Origin: Alphaproteobacteria bacterium
GTDB taxonomy: Bacteria > Pseudomonadota > Alphaproteobacteria > Ferrovibrionales > Ferrovibrionaceae
Direction of reading: 5' to 3'
DNA length: 64,000 nt
Assembly (NCBI GenBank): GCA_017307375.1
Contig: JAFKFH010000004.1
Coordinates: forward strand, 682,001 to 746,000
Shown here: positions 44,261 to 53,125 of the stretch, piece after piece
Layout: each line of letters starts with the position of its first letter
Position numbering within the stretch: the first letter of the stretch is position 1
Notes under the pieces: generated by a model
The model's database searches: none
Seen by the model: only the letters and a program-made list of their open reading frames with translations
What the model was told of the DNA's origin: nothing
Made by a program: the position numbers and the translations under genes

Positions 44261-46711
44261 ATGAAAACGGGGTCGGCCACCGCGTGGCTTGCGCGGGCCC
44301 CGCTACGGACGTTGCTGCTCATCATTCTCGTCTGGGGCCTCATTATCGGCGACGTGATCGACGAACGGCGCAGCCTGATCGGCGAGACGACGGCGCGCAA
44401 CGACGCGATCGCCTCGACCCTGGCGCTGCAGACGGCGGAGACCCTGCTGCAGGTCGACCAGATGCTGGCCGGGCTCGCGCGCGACATCGCGGACCTCCCC
44501 GAGGACGGTCAGGGCTTCAGTCCGCGGCTTCACGAGATGCTGGCGCGCCGCGCCGCGTCCGAGCCGGGTATCGCCAGCGTTTTCGTGACCGACGAGTACG
44601 GCATCGTCCGGAATTCTTCTCACGAACCGGTCTCGCCGGGCGCAGATCAATCGACACGCGAGTGGTATATCGGTCCCGCTGCCGCAAGCGACGATCGCAC
44701 CTACATCGCGTCGACAATCCGATTGCGGTCTTCGAGCAATGCCGTCGAGCCGGGTTTCGTCATGTCGCGGCGTCTCGGTCGCGGCCCCGAAAGCTTCAAT
44801 GGCGTCATCGCCGCAACCGTCCCGGTCCTCAAGCTGACCAGCCTCTATGCCAAGCTGTCGCCCGGCGAAGGGCGCACGATCGCGTTGTGGCGCGATGATG
44901 GTTCACTGATGGCCGAATGGCCCAACCGTCATGGCGAATACCCCCAGCATGACAGCCAGGAGGTAAGGCAGCGGCCGATCGCAGACGGTCTCGTCGCCGA
45001 CGCGATGAGTGGCCGTGAGGTCGTGCGTGCGAGCGAAGACGTGCCCGGATTCGATCTTCACGTCGTGGTTGCCAGCGACCTCGTGCCATTGCTGGCCGAA
45101 AACTGGGACCGGACGCTCTACCGCGGACTCGCGGTTGCCGCGCTGACGACGCTCGCGCTTGTGATGGCTGCCTGGTGGTCGCATCTGGTGCAGGATCGCG
45201 CGCGACACATGCGCATCAAGGCGCAGCGGGCGCAGGAACGGCTGGCGTCGGTGGTCAATTCGCTCGACGAACTGGTGTGGAGCTTCGATCCGGCGCGCCG
45301 CAAGCTCTCGATCCTGGGGCGGGAATCGCCACGACGCGCCCGATTGTCGCGCAATCTCGAGGCGGCGTTCGGCATTGCAGCGTCCTCAGCCGATGTGCCG
45401 AAGCCGCTGCGCGACGTCGATTGGACGACACGAGAGTCGGTAATCGAACAGGAGGTTACACAGGCCGATGGCAGCACCACCTGGTTGCTGGTGCGAGGCC
45501 GCGGCGTCGTGGACGACCATGGGCGGATCATCCAGGTCGAGGGCATCGCCGGCGACATCACCGCGCGCAAGGCGGCCGACGCGCAGTTGCAGCACAACAG
45601 GCGCCTTCAGGCGCTGGGACAGCTAACCGGCGGCATCGCCCACGATTTCAACAATCTGCTGGGCATCGTCGTCGGCAATCTGGAACTCGTGGCCAAGACG
45701 GCCGACACTGCCCCCGCGGTCGCGGGCCGGATCGATGCCGCACTGGCGGCGGCGTTGCGAGGCGCCGAACTCACGACGAAGCTGCTCGGCCTGTCACGGC
45801 CCAGGCCCGAACGCAGCCAGATCGTCGATTGCAACGATGTCGCGGTTTCGATCCGCAACCTGGCGGCCACCATTCTGCCGTCGTCGATCACGCTCGATCT
45901 CGATCTCGATCCACCGGGCTGCCTGGTCAGGGTCGATGCCGGGGGGCTGCAGGATGCCTTGATGAACCTGGTGCTGAACGCGCGCGACGCCATGCCCGAA
46001 GGCGGATGGCTCACCATCGCGACGCGCCGTCGGCACGTCGACGATCCCGCGACACTCAACCTGCCGGGCACCGGCCCCCATGTCGTCGTGACCGTCCGCG
46101 ATACCGGCACCGGCATGACGCCAGAGGTACTGGAACGCATCTTCGAACCCTATTTCACCACGCGCGAACCGGGCCGCGGTGCCGGGCTGGGGCTCTCTCA
46201 GGTCTTTGCCTTCGTGCGCGGCGCCTCCGGGACGGTCACGGCCCGGTCGACGCCGGGCAACGGCGCGACCTTCGACCTCTATCTGCCGGCGGAGACGCCA
46301 TCGCAGGCAGAGACCGACGGCGGCCCGGCCGAGGCATTGCCGCGGGGCAGCGAAACGATCTTGCTGGTCGACGACGAACCGGGCCTGCTCTCGATCATGA
46401 CCCAGCAACTCGACCTGCTCGGCTATCGCGTCATCGCCGCCCACGACGGCGAAACCGCGCTGGCGTTGCTGCATGCCGAGGCAAACAAGGTCGATCTGCT
46501 GATCACAGATTTAGCGATGTCGCCTTCATTCGACGGCGTTGCGCTGGTGCGCGCCGCCCGCGCGCTCCATCCGCTGATGCCTGCCATCCTGATGTCGGGT
46601 TCGCACCCGGGCGTGCTCGACTGGGATGCCGGCTTCGGCCCGATGCCGTGGATCGTCGAAAAACCGTTGCTGCTGGGCCCGCTGGCCCATCTGATCCGCT
46701 CGGCGCTGTGA
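44261..46711 (+). CDS. Membrane-bound hybrid sensor histidine kinase with receiver domain
   Basis: This 816-residue protein has TM1 about 15-32, a periplasmic double-Cache-like domain about 33-285 (STREWYIGPAAASDDRTYIAS), TM2 about 290-310 and a PAS-like region. HisKA has H461 in GGIAHDFNNLLG. HATPase_c has N-box NLVLNARDAMPEGG and G boxes DTGTGM and GAGLGLS. The C-terminal receiver has D750 (LLITDLAM) and a Lys in VEKPLL. Start 44261 was picked because upstream codons (ATGs at 44123 and 44150) give a charged, non-helical leader; it is uncertain. No partner response regulator is adjacent, so it may phosphorylate an unlinked one. Confidence 0.88.
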   Translation: MKTGSATAWLARAPLRTLLLIILVWGLIIGDVIDERRSLIGETTARNDAIASTLALQTAETLLQVDQMLAGLARDIADLPEDGQGFSPRLHEMLARRAASEPGIASVFVTDEYGIVRNSSHEPVSPGADQSTREWYIGPAAASDDRTYIASTIRLRSSSNAVEPGFVMSRRLGRGPESFNGVIAATVPVLKLTSLYAKLSPGEGRTIALWRDDGSLMAEWPNRHGEYPQHDSQEVRQRPIADGLVADAMSGREVVRASEDVPGFDLHVVVASDLVPLLAENWDRTLYRGLAVAALTTLALVMAAWWSHLVQDRARHMRIKAQRAQERLASVVNSLDELVWSFDPARRKLSILGRESPRRARLSRNLEAAFGIAASSADVPKPLRDVDWTTRESVIEQEVTQADGSTTWLLVRGRGVVDDHGRIIQVEGIAGDITARKAADAQLQHNRRLQALGQLTGGIAHDFNNLLGIVVGNLELVAKTADTAPAVAGRIDAALAAALRGAELTTKLLGLSRPRPERSQIVDCNDVAVSIRNLAATILPSSITLDLDLDPPGCLVRVDAGGLQDALMNLVLNARDAMPEGGWLTIATRRRHVDDPATLNLPGTGPHVVVTVRDTGTGMTPEVLERIFEPYFTTREPGRGAGLGLSQVFAFVRGASGTVTARSTPGNGATFDLYLPAETPSQAETDGGPAEALPRGSETILLVDDEPGLLSIMTQQLDLLGYRVIAAHDGETALALLHAEANKVDLLITDLAMSPSFDGVALVRAARALHPLMPAILMSGSHPGVLDWDAGFGPMPWIVEKPLLLGPLAHLIRSAL

Positions 46712-46733
46712 CCTGACGCCGATCGACGTCAGG
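46712..46733. terminator. Hairpin between convergent sensor kinase and glpD
   Basis: CCTGACG (46712-46718) pairs with CGTCAGG (46727-46733) around an 8-base loop, immediately after the sensor-kinase stop and overlapping the glpD stop. It is short and lacks a T-tract, so terminator function is only suggested by the convergent setting. Confidence 0.4.
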
Positions 46734-48249
46734 CAGACGCCGCCAGCTTGCCCGGTTCCGCCTGCATCCAGCGATCAAGCTCGAAACGTTCGGCCGGGCT
46801 GAGCCGCAGGCCGAGCTTGGAGCGGCGCCACAGCACATCGTCGGCAGTACGGGCCCATTCGTGCGCCATCAGATAGCGGACCTCGCGCTCGAACAGGTCG
46901 GCACCGAAGGACAGGCCGAGATCGGCGGCCGAGCGTGCACCGTCGAGCAGGACATGAGTGCGCGTGCCATAGGTGCGGGCCAGGCGCTGGGCATGGCTGC
47001 GCGACAGGTAGGGGTGGCGCTTGCCGATATCCGCGGCGAGCGCCGCCAGCGCGGTCAGCGGAAAATCGCCGCCCGGCAGCCGCGCGGTGCGAGTCCAGCC
47101 CGCGGCCTCACCCGTTGCGGCCGGCAGATGCGGCGCAAGCTTCTCCAGGGCGGATTCGGCCAGCCGGCGGAAGGTCGTGATCTTGCCGCCGAATACCGAC
47201 AACAGCGCGGCACCGCCCTGCGGCGCCTCGAGCGACAGGACGTAGTCCCGCGTCACTGCCTTCGCGTCGGATGATCCGTCATCATAAAGCGGACGCACGC
47301 CCGAATAGGTCCAGACCACCTGATCCGGCCTCACCGGAACGGCGAAGTACTCCGAGGCAGCCGCGCAAAGATAGGCGATCTCCTCCTGGCTGGCCTCGAC
47401 CTTGCCCGGCTCGCCCTTGAAGTCGCGATCGGTGGTGCCGATCAGGGTGAAATCCCCTTCATAGGGGATAGCGAAGATGATCCGCCCGTCCGCATTCTGG
47501 AAGATGTAGCAGCGATCGTGGTCGAACAGCTTCGGGACCACGATATGCGAGCCCTGAACAAGTCGCACGCCGGCCGGGGCGTTGGCGCGGATCGCGCCGG
47601 CCAGGACCTGGGCGACCCAGGGACCGGCGGCGTTGACCAGCGCGCGCGCCTCGATCGTCTCGCGGGTACCGGACGCGAGATCCTCGACGGTCACCGCCCA
47701 GATCTCGCCGCGCCGTTCGGCCGACACGCAACGCGTGCGGGTACGGATGACCGCGCCGCGGGCAGCCGCATCCATCGCATTGAGCACGACGAGCCGGGCA
47801 TCCTCGACCCAGCAGTCGGAATATTCGAAGCCGCGATGGAAACCGGGCTTCAGCGGCTTGCCGGTGGGATCGCGCGACAGATCGACGCTGCGCGTCGCCG
47901 GCAGCAGACGGCGGCCGCCCAGATGATCGTAGAGGAACAGCCCCAGCCGCAGCAGCCAGGCCGGGCGCAGGCCCTTGTGATGCGGCAGCACGAAACGCAA
48001 CGGCCGGATGATATGCGGCGCCACCGCCCACAGCGCCTCGCGCTCCATCAGCGCCTCGCGCACCAGCCGGAATTCGTAATATTCGAGATAGCGCAGGCCG
48101 CCGTGGATCAGCTTGGTCGACGCCGACGAGGTGGCCGAGGCCAGATCGTTCTGCTCGCACAGAAACACGCTGTGGCCCCGCCCGACCGCGTCGCGGGCAA
48201 TGCCGCAGCCGTTGATGCCGCCGCCGATGATGGCCAGATCGTAAATCAT
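46729..48249 (-). CDS. glpD: Glycerol-3-phosphate dehydrogenase (FAD, respiratory)
   Basis: This 506-residue flavoprotein has the FAD motif IIGGGINGCGIARDAVGRG at the N-terminus. GlpD-specific segments include DLASATSSASTKLIHGGLRYLE, YEGDFTLIGTTDRDF, VWTYSGVRPLYDDG, LSVFGGKITTFRRLAE and the C-terminal HEWARTADDVLWRRSKLGL. It oxidises glycerol-3-phosphate to dihydroxyacetone phosphate and passes electrons to quinone at the inner membrane. ATG 48249 has GGAG 7 bases upstream, better than 48282. No glpK or glpF is adjacent. Confidence 0.96.
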   Translation of the reverse strand: MIYDLAIIGGGINGCGIARDAVGRGHSVFLCEQNDLASATSSASTKLIHGGLRYLEYYEFRLVREALMEREALWAVAPHIIRPLRFVLPHHKGLRPAWLLRLGLFLYDHLGGRRLLPATRSVDLSRDPTGKPLKPGFHRGFEYSDCWVEDARLVVLNAMDAAARGAVIRTRTRCVSAERRGEIWAVTVEDLASGTRETIEARALVNAAGPWVAQVLAGAIRANAPAGVRLVQGSHIVVPKLFDHDRCYIFQNADGRIIFAIPYEGDFTLIGTTDRDFKGEPGKVEASQEEIAYLCAAASEYFAVPVRPDQVVWTYSGVRPLYDDGSSDAKAVTRDYVLSLEAPQGGAALLSVFGGKITTFRRLAESALEKLAPHLPAATGEAAGWTRTARLPGGDFPLTALAALAADIGKRHPYLSRSHAQRLARTYGTRTHVLLDGARSAADLGLSFGADLFEREVRYLMAHEWARTADDVLWRRSKLGLRLSPAERFELDRWMQAEPGKLAASA

Positions 48250-48344
48250 CGCGCCACTCCGAACGCCAAAGTTCTTTCGCATTCAGATTTAAACGAACCA
48301 GAAACGAAACTCAACCAGGCGCAACCCTGCCCTGCAAAAACTGA

Positions 48345-48383
48345 AGGTGCCGGCCGATCCCCTTGATCGGCCGACACCTTTTT
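48345..48383 (-). terminator. Intrinsic terminator hairpin between nemA and glpD
   Basis: AGGTG plus CGGCCGATC (48345-48359) pairs with GATCGGCCG plus CACCT (48365-48379), interrupted by one mismatch, around a 5-base loop. TTTTT follows on the plus strand, and on the minus strand the stem is followed by TTCAGTTTTTGC. It would stop nemA transcription before glpD, and the T-runs on both sides suggest it can act both ways. Confidence 0.75.
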
Positions 48384-48413
48384 GTAACAAACGGGCAGAT
48401 TTCGGTGACGAAC

Positions 48414-49505
48414 TTATGCCGCGTCGAGGCGCGGATAATCGGTATAGCCGGCGGCACCGCCGCCGTAGAACGTCGCCCGGTCCGGCTCGTTCAGCGGCGC
48501 GTTCTTCTCCAGGCGTTCGGCCAGGTCGGGGTTGGAAATCGCCAGCTTGCCGAAGGCAATCATGTCGGCACGGCCTTCGGCCACTGCCGCGATCGCCATG
48601 TCGCGGTCGTAACCGTTATTGGCCATGTAAGGCCCCTTGAACAGCCGGCGCAGTGCCTGGATGTCCTGGCCCGGGGCGAGGTCGCGGCTGCCGCCGGTCT
48701 GGCCTTCGACCATGTGCAGATAGGCGAGGCCCGCCGGCGCGATCTGCTCGATGGCGTAGGAGAAGGTCGCCACCGGATCGCTGTCGACCACGTCATTGGC
48801 ATTCGAGAACGGGCTGAGCCGGATCCCGACGCGATCGGCCGGAATCGCGCCGGTCACGGCGTCGACCACCTCGCGCAGCAGCCGCGCCCGGTTGGCGATC
48901 GAGCCGCCATAACCGTCCGTGCGCTGGTTCGACCCGTCGCGTAGGAACTGGTCGATCAGGTAGCCGTTGGCGGCGTGGATCTCGACCCCGTCGAAGCCGG
49001 CCTCCAGCGCGCGCTTCGAGGCACGGGCATAGTCGGCGACGATCCCGGGGATCTCGGCGACGTCGAGGGCGCGGGGTTGCGACGTCGCGACGAAGCCCTG
49101 CCCGTCATAGGTCTTCGTCCGGGCAGCGATCGCCGACGGCGCCACCGGATCGGCGTTGCCCGGCTGCAGCACGTTGTGCGAGACGCGGCCGACATGCCAG
49201 AGTTGGATGACGATGCGCCCGCCGGCCTTGTGCACGGCTTCGGTCACGGCCCGCCAGCCGGCGACCTGGGCATCGGAGTAGATCCCGGGCGTCCAGGCAT
49301 AACCCTTGCCCTGGGGGGAAATCTGCGATGCCTCGGTGATCAGCAGGCCCGCCGAAGCGCGCTGGGCATAGTACTCCGCGTTGAGCGCATGGGGCACGTC
49401 GCCGTCGGGCAGCGCCCGGTTGCGGGTCAGCGGCGCCATTACCACCCGGTTCGGCAGCTCGATCGCGCCAGCCTTGAACGGGGTGAACAGTTTTTCCTTC
49501 GTCAT
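48414..49505 (-). CDS. nemA: Old Yellow Enzyme family alkene reductase
   Basis: This 363-residue FMN enzyme has PFKAGAIELPNRVVMAPLTRNRA at the start, TEASQISPQGKGYAWTPGIY, the substrate-binding pair in IQLWHVGRVSH, HAANGYLIDQFLRDGSNQRTDGYGGS and a C-terminal GKLAISNPDLAERL. NemA-type enzymes reduce activated alkenes, maleimides and nitro compounds with NAD(P)H. It is divergent from the MaoC gene; a TetR/NemR-like palindrome lies in the 187-bp gap. No regulator gene is adjacent. Confidence 0.93.
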   Translation of the reverse strand: MTKEKLFTPFKAGAIELPNRVVMAPLTRNRALPDGDVPHALNAEYYAQRASAGLLITEASQISPQGKGYAWTPGIYSDAQVAGWRAVTEAVHKAGGRIVIQLWHVGRVSHNVLQPGNADPVAPSAIAARTKTYDGQGFVATSQPRALDVAEIPGIVADYARASKRALEAGFDGVEIHAANGYLIDQFLRDGSNQRTDGYGGSIANRARLLREVVDAVTGAIPADRVGIRLSPFSNANDVVDSDPVATFSYAIEQIAPAGLAYLHMVEGQTGGSRDLAPGQDIQALRRLFKGPYMANNGYDRDMAIAAVAEGRADMIAFGKLAISNPDLAERLEKNAPLNEPDRATFYGGGAAGYTDYPRLDAA

Positions 49506-49640
49506 CGACGACAGCTCCGATGTTGCAGTGCGTCAACACATTGGGACGAGCGGTTCAGGCTTCAATACCCCAACAACGTCAACCAATTAGCGCCTGTCGG
49601 GTGTAAAATGATCTACCCCACCCAAGGTGGGGGTGGCGGT

Positions 49641-49652
49641 TACCGACCGGTA
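49641..49652. promoter_or_regulatory. Candidate TetR/NemR-type operator between nemA and maoC
   Basis: TACCGACCGGTA is symmetric at 10 of 12 positions and resembles the ACCG...CGGT sites of TetR-family repressors that control Old Yellow Enzymes. A strong hairpin CCCCACC-CAA-GGTGGGG (49616-49632) lies just before it. The site is 41 bp from the maoC start. The regulator is not in the window. Confidence 0.4.
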
Positions 49653-49692
49653 GGGCATAGTAGCGCGCGACCGGAACAGAAGGGAATCGCAG

Positions 49693-50151
49693 ATGACCAC
49701 CATCATCAACGGGGTGGCCGGTGCCAAGGCGCTGGTCGGGCAAGTCCTCGGCTCCAGCGACTGGGTGACGATCGACCAGGATCGGATCAATCAGTTCGCC
49801 GACGTCACCGGCGACCATCAATGGATCCATGTCGATGTCGAGCGGGCCAAGGCCGGCCCGTTCGGCGCGCCGATCGCGCATGGTTTCCTGACGCTTTCGA
49901 TGGTCGTCGCGCTCAACCAGCAGATCGTGCGGTACGAAGGCTTCACCGCCGGCATCAACTATGGCCTGAACAAGGTTCGCTTTCTGACCCCGGTCAAGGT
50001 CGGATCCCGGGTGCGGTCGACGCTGACGATGCAGTCGATCGAGGACAAGCCGATGGGCATCCTGATCACCAACGCAGCCGTCATCGAGATCGAAGGGGCG
50101 CCGAAGCCGGCGTGCACGATCGAACAGCTGAGCCTGATGATTCCGGCATAG
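49693..50151 (+). CDS. MaoC-family dehydratase (R-specific enoyl-CoA hydratase type)
   Basis: This 152-residue hot-dog protein has the MaoC hydratase motif DQDRINQFADVTGDHQWIHVD followed by GPFGAPIAHGFLTLS, giving the catalytic Asp/His pair. It hydrates trans-2-enoyl-CoA to (R)-3-hydroxyacyl-CoA. It is alone on its strand between nemA and recQ. A role in fatty-acid or PHA precursor metabolism is likely but not indicated by neighbours. Confidence 0.92.
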   Translation: MTTIINGVAGAKALVGQVLGSSDWVTIDQDRINQFADVTGDHQWIHVDVERAKAGPFGAPIAHGFLTLSMVVALNQQIVRYEGFTAGINYGLNKVRFLTPVKVGSRVRSTLTMQSIEDKPMGILITNAAVIEIEGAPKPACTIEQLSLMIPA

Positions 50152-50194
50152 AGACCATTGCATCGGCCGTCATCGCCGGTGCAGTGTCCCGGCC

Positions 50195-51979
50195 ATGTTG
50201 GCGGCATCGCGACTCCTGAAGGAGGTTTTCGGCTTCCCCGGCTTCCGGCCCGGGCAGGAAGAGATCGTGCGCACCGTGCTGGACGGCGACGACGTCCTTG
50301 CGGTATTGCCGACCGGCGCCGGAAAATCCCTGTGCTACCAGTTGCCGGCCCTGGTCCTGGGCGGCATCACCGTGGTCGTATCGCCGCTTATCGCGCTGAT
50401 GCGCGATCAGGTCGCGGCCCTGCGCGAATACGGCGTCGGCGCCGGCAGCCTGACCTCGGCCAATGACGAGGCGGAAAAGCGCCGCGTGGCCGACGAGATG
50501 CGGGCCGGCACGCTGCGCCTGCTCTATGCCGCGCCCGAGCGGCTGTTGCAGCCGGGGACGCTGGACTGGCTGGCCCGGCAGAACGTACGGTTGCTCGCGA
50601 TCGACGAGGCCCATTGCGTATCGCAATGGGGCCATGATTTCCGCCCGGAATATGCCGCGCTGGGCGAGGTAAAACGACGCCTGGGCGTACCTGCGATCGC
50701 GCTGACCGCGACCGCCGACAAGGCGACGCGCGCGGATATCCTCAACCAGCTGTTCGAATCCGAGCCGAAGATCTTCGTACACGGCTTCGATCGCCCGAAC
50801 CTGCGCCTCGCGATCCAGCCCAAGGACAACGCGCGCCAGCAACTGCTTCGCCTGCTCGATCGCCAACGCGGGCAGAGCGGCGTGATCTATTGCCCGTCGC
50901 GGCGCGAGACCGAGCGGCTGGCCGAGGCCATCACCACAGCCGGCTACCGCGCCCTGCCCTATCATGCCGGCATGGCCGCGCCCGAGCGCGACCGCAACCA
51001 GGACATCTTCCTGCGCGAAGACGGCGTCGTCATGGTCGCGACGATCGCGTTCGGCATGGGCATCGACAAACCCGACGTGCGCTTCGTCGCCCATGCCGGC
51101 CTGCCGAAATCGATCGAGGCCTATTATCAGGAGATCGGGCGTGCCGGGCGCGACGGCCTGCCGGCCGATACGCTGACGCTGTGGGGGTTCGACGACCTGC
51201 GGCTGCGCCGCCAGCAGATCGAGGATGCCCAGTCCTCCGACGAACAGAAGCGCATCGACCGCCAGCGTCTCAACGCGCTGATCGCGCTATGCGAGGCCCC
51301 GACCTGCCGGCGCCAGACCCTGCTGGCCTATTTCGGCGAGGACAGCGGCCCCTGCGGCAATTGCGATCTCTGCCAGGAGGGTGTCGCCGGCTTCGACGGC
51401 ACGGTCGCAGCCCAGATGCTGCTGTCGGCCATCTATCGCACCGGCGAGCGTTTCGGGGCCGAACATCTCGTCAGCGTACTGCTCGGCGAGGAGACCGATG
51501 CGATCAAGCGGCTCGGCCACGACGCGCTCAAGACCTTCGGCGTCGGCAAGGCGCGCTCGAAGGACGAATGGCGCTCGCTGCTGCGCCAGATCTATGCCGC
51601 GCAGCTGGTGTCGCTCGACGTGACCGGCCCCGGCGGCTTCACCATCGCCGAGCGCGGCTGGGCGGTGCTGCGCGGCCAGGAAACCATCCAGTTGCGCACC
51701 TTCGTGCCGCGGACGAAGGAGAAGGCCCGACGCCGCGCCTCGAACCTCGAGGCGCAGCCGCATGACAGCGCGCTGCTGGCGCGGCTGAAAGCCCTGCGGA
51801 CGGAACTGGCCCGCTCGCACGGCGTGCCGGCCTATGTCATCTTTCCCGACCGCAGCCTGATCGACATGGCGGCCCGCCAGCCCAGAACGCTCGACGAAAT
51901 GGCGCTGGTCCACGGCGTCGGCCAGGCCAAGCTCGATCGCTACGGCGATGTTTTCCTTGCCGCAATCGCTGCCGGCTGA
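50195..51979 (+). CDS. recQ: ATP-dependent DNA helicase RecQ
   Basis: This 594-residue SF2 helicase has Walker A LPTGAGKSLCYQLPA, the DEAH box in LLAIDEAHCVSQWGHDFRPEY, motif VI QEIGRAGRDG, a RecQ zinc-binding set C-x-(...)-C with CEAPTCRRQ and GPCGNCDLC, a winged-helix RQC region and a C-terminal HRDC domain (about 520-590). It unwinds recombination and replication intermediates in the RecF pathway. Length is normal. It meets the convergent monooxygenase gene end to end. Confidence 0.96.
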   Translation: MLAASRLLKEVFGFPGFRPGQEEIVRTVLDGDDVLAVLPTGAGKSLCYQLPALVLGGITVVVSPLIALMRDQVAALREYGVGAGSLTSANDEAEKRRVADEMRAGTLRLLYAAPERLLQPGTLDWLARQNVRLLAIDEAHCVSQWGHDFRPEYAALGEVKRRLGVPAIALTATADKATRADILNQLFESEPKIFVHGFDRPNLRLAIQPKDNARQQLLRLLDRQRGQSGVIYCPSRRETERLAEAITTAGYRALPYHAGMAAPERDRNQDIFLREDGVVMVATIAFGMGIDKPDVRFVAHAGLPKSIEAYYQEIGRAGRDGLPADTLTLWGFDDLRLRRQQIEDAQSSDEQKRIDRQRLNALIALCEAPTCRRQTLLAYFGEDSGPCGNCDLCQEGVAGFDGTVAAQMLLSAIYRTGERFGAEHLVSVLLGEETDAIKRLGHDALKTFGVGKARSKDEWRSLLRQIYAAQLVSLDVTGPGGFTIAERGWAVLRGQETIQLRTFVPRTKEKARRRASNLEAQPHDSALLARLKALRTELARSHGVPAYVIFPDRSLIDMAARQPRTLDEMALVHGVGQAKLDRYGDVFLAAIAAG

Positions 51980-53125
51980 TCAGACCGGCTCGGCCAGGAA
52001 CGTCTCGTGCGGCCGTGGCCGACCGGGTTCGGCGCTGCGGATCCGCTCGTTGCGGGCGGCGCAGGCGGCGGGGTCGGTCAACTGACCTTCGTCGCCGATG
52101 CGGCGCGAGGTTTCCTGGACGAAACGGCAGCGCGGCAGGCGGCGTGCCATGAAGGCATCGAGCGCCGCGGCAGGAACGAAGTCGGGCGCCGCCGCCAGTT
52201 CGGCCAGGACCACGGCATCCTCCATCGCCATCGTCGCGCCCTGGCTGAGATAGGGCGTCGAGGCGTGCGCGGCGTCGCCGATGAGCCAGATGCGGCCGCG
52301 CCCCCAGGGTGCCGGCAGGATCACTTCCTCGACCGGGGTATAGACGATCGGGGTTTCTGGCCCGATCATCGCCGCGGCCTGCGCAACCGGGCCGCCGAAA
52401 TGAGACAGATAGCCGGCGAGCATCCGGCGCTGTTCCGGCAGGTCGACATGCGCCGGCGACGGTTCGTTGCTGATCAGCAGCAGATACATTTCCGCCCGGG
52501 TCAGCGGCACCATGCCCGCTTTCAGCCCGATGCCGAAGAACAGCGCACAACGATCGAGGTCGGCGGGCCGCGGCACGGTGACGCGCCAGCAGGAATGGCC
52601 GACGAACTGCGGGTCATGACCGTCGCCGAACAGGCGGCGGCGCAGGGCCGAGCGAATGCCGTCGGCACCGACAATCAGGTCGTATCGCTGCCGGCGGCCG
52701 TCGGACAGCGCCACGTCGACGCCGGCATCGTCCTCGGCAAGGCCGGCGACCGTCGTTCCAAGGGCAATGTGCACGCCAAGGCTTGCGGCCCGTTCGGTCA
52801 GGATGGCGTGCAGCGCCGGCCGCGGCAGGGCATTGTTGGGCGGGCGGTGGTCGCCGACCAGCCGCAGGCTGTCGAACCGAGTCAGCTCGATCCCGCGATG
52901 ATCGTAGTATACCCAGCCCTCGGTCGGATAGCCCGCCGCCAGGCACGGTTCGAGGATGCCGAGTTGGTCCAGCACGCGCAACGCGTTGTTCGGCTGGATG
53001 ATGCCGACGCCGAGCACCGCGTTCTGCGGCTTGACCTCGACCAGGTCGACCGCCGCGCCGCGCATCGCCAGCGCGATCGCCGCCGACAGCCCGGCAATCC
53101 CGCCGCCGACGACGAGGGCGCGCAT
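51980..53125 (-). CDS. Group A FAD-dependent aromatic-type monooxygenase
   Basis: This 381-residue flavoprotein has the GGGIAGLSAAIALAMRG dinucleotide motif at residues 7-23, the DG motif VGADGIRSALRRRLFG, and the GD motif IWLIGDAAHASTPYLSQGATMAMEDA. These are the three marks of p-hydroxybenzoate/salicylate-type hydroxylases. It would hydroxylate an aromatic or heteroaromatic ring using NAD(P)H and O2. ATG 53125 overlaps the aldehyde dehydrogenase stop by one base. It is the last gene of the long catabolic run, and its ring hydroxylation fits the extradiol-type VOC protein upstream. Confidence 0.9.
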   Translation of the reverse strand: MRALVVGGGIAGLSAAIALAMRGAAVDLVEVKPQNAVLGVGIIQPNNALRVLDQLGILEPCLAAGYPTEGWVYYDHRGIELTRFDSLRLVGDHRPPNNALPRPALHAILTERAASLGVHIALGTTVAGLAEDDAGVDVALSDGRRQRYDLIVGADGIRSALRRRLFGDGHDPQFVGHSCWRVTVPRPADLDRCALFFGIGLKAGMVPLTRAEMYLLLISNEPSPAHVDLPEQRRMLAGYLSHFGGPVAQAAAMIGPETPIVYTPVEEVILPAPWGRGRIWLIGDAAHASTPYLSQGATMAMEDAVVLAELAAAPDFVPAAALDAFMARRLPRCRFVQETSRRIGDEGQLTDPAACAARNERIRSAEPGRPRPHETFLAEPV

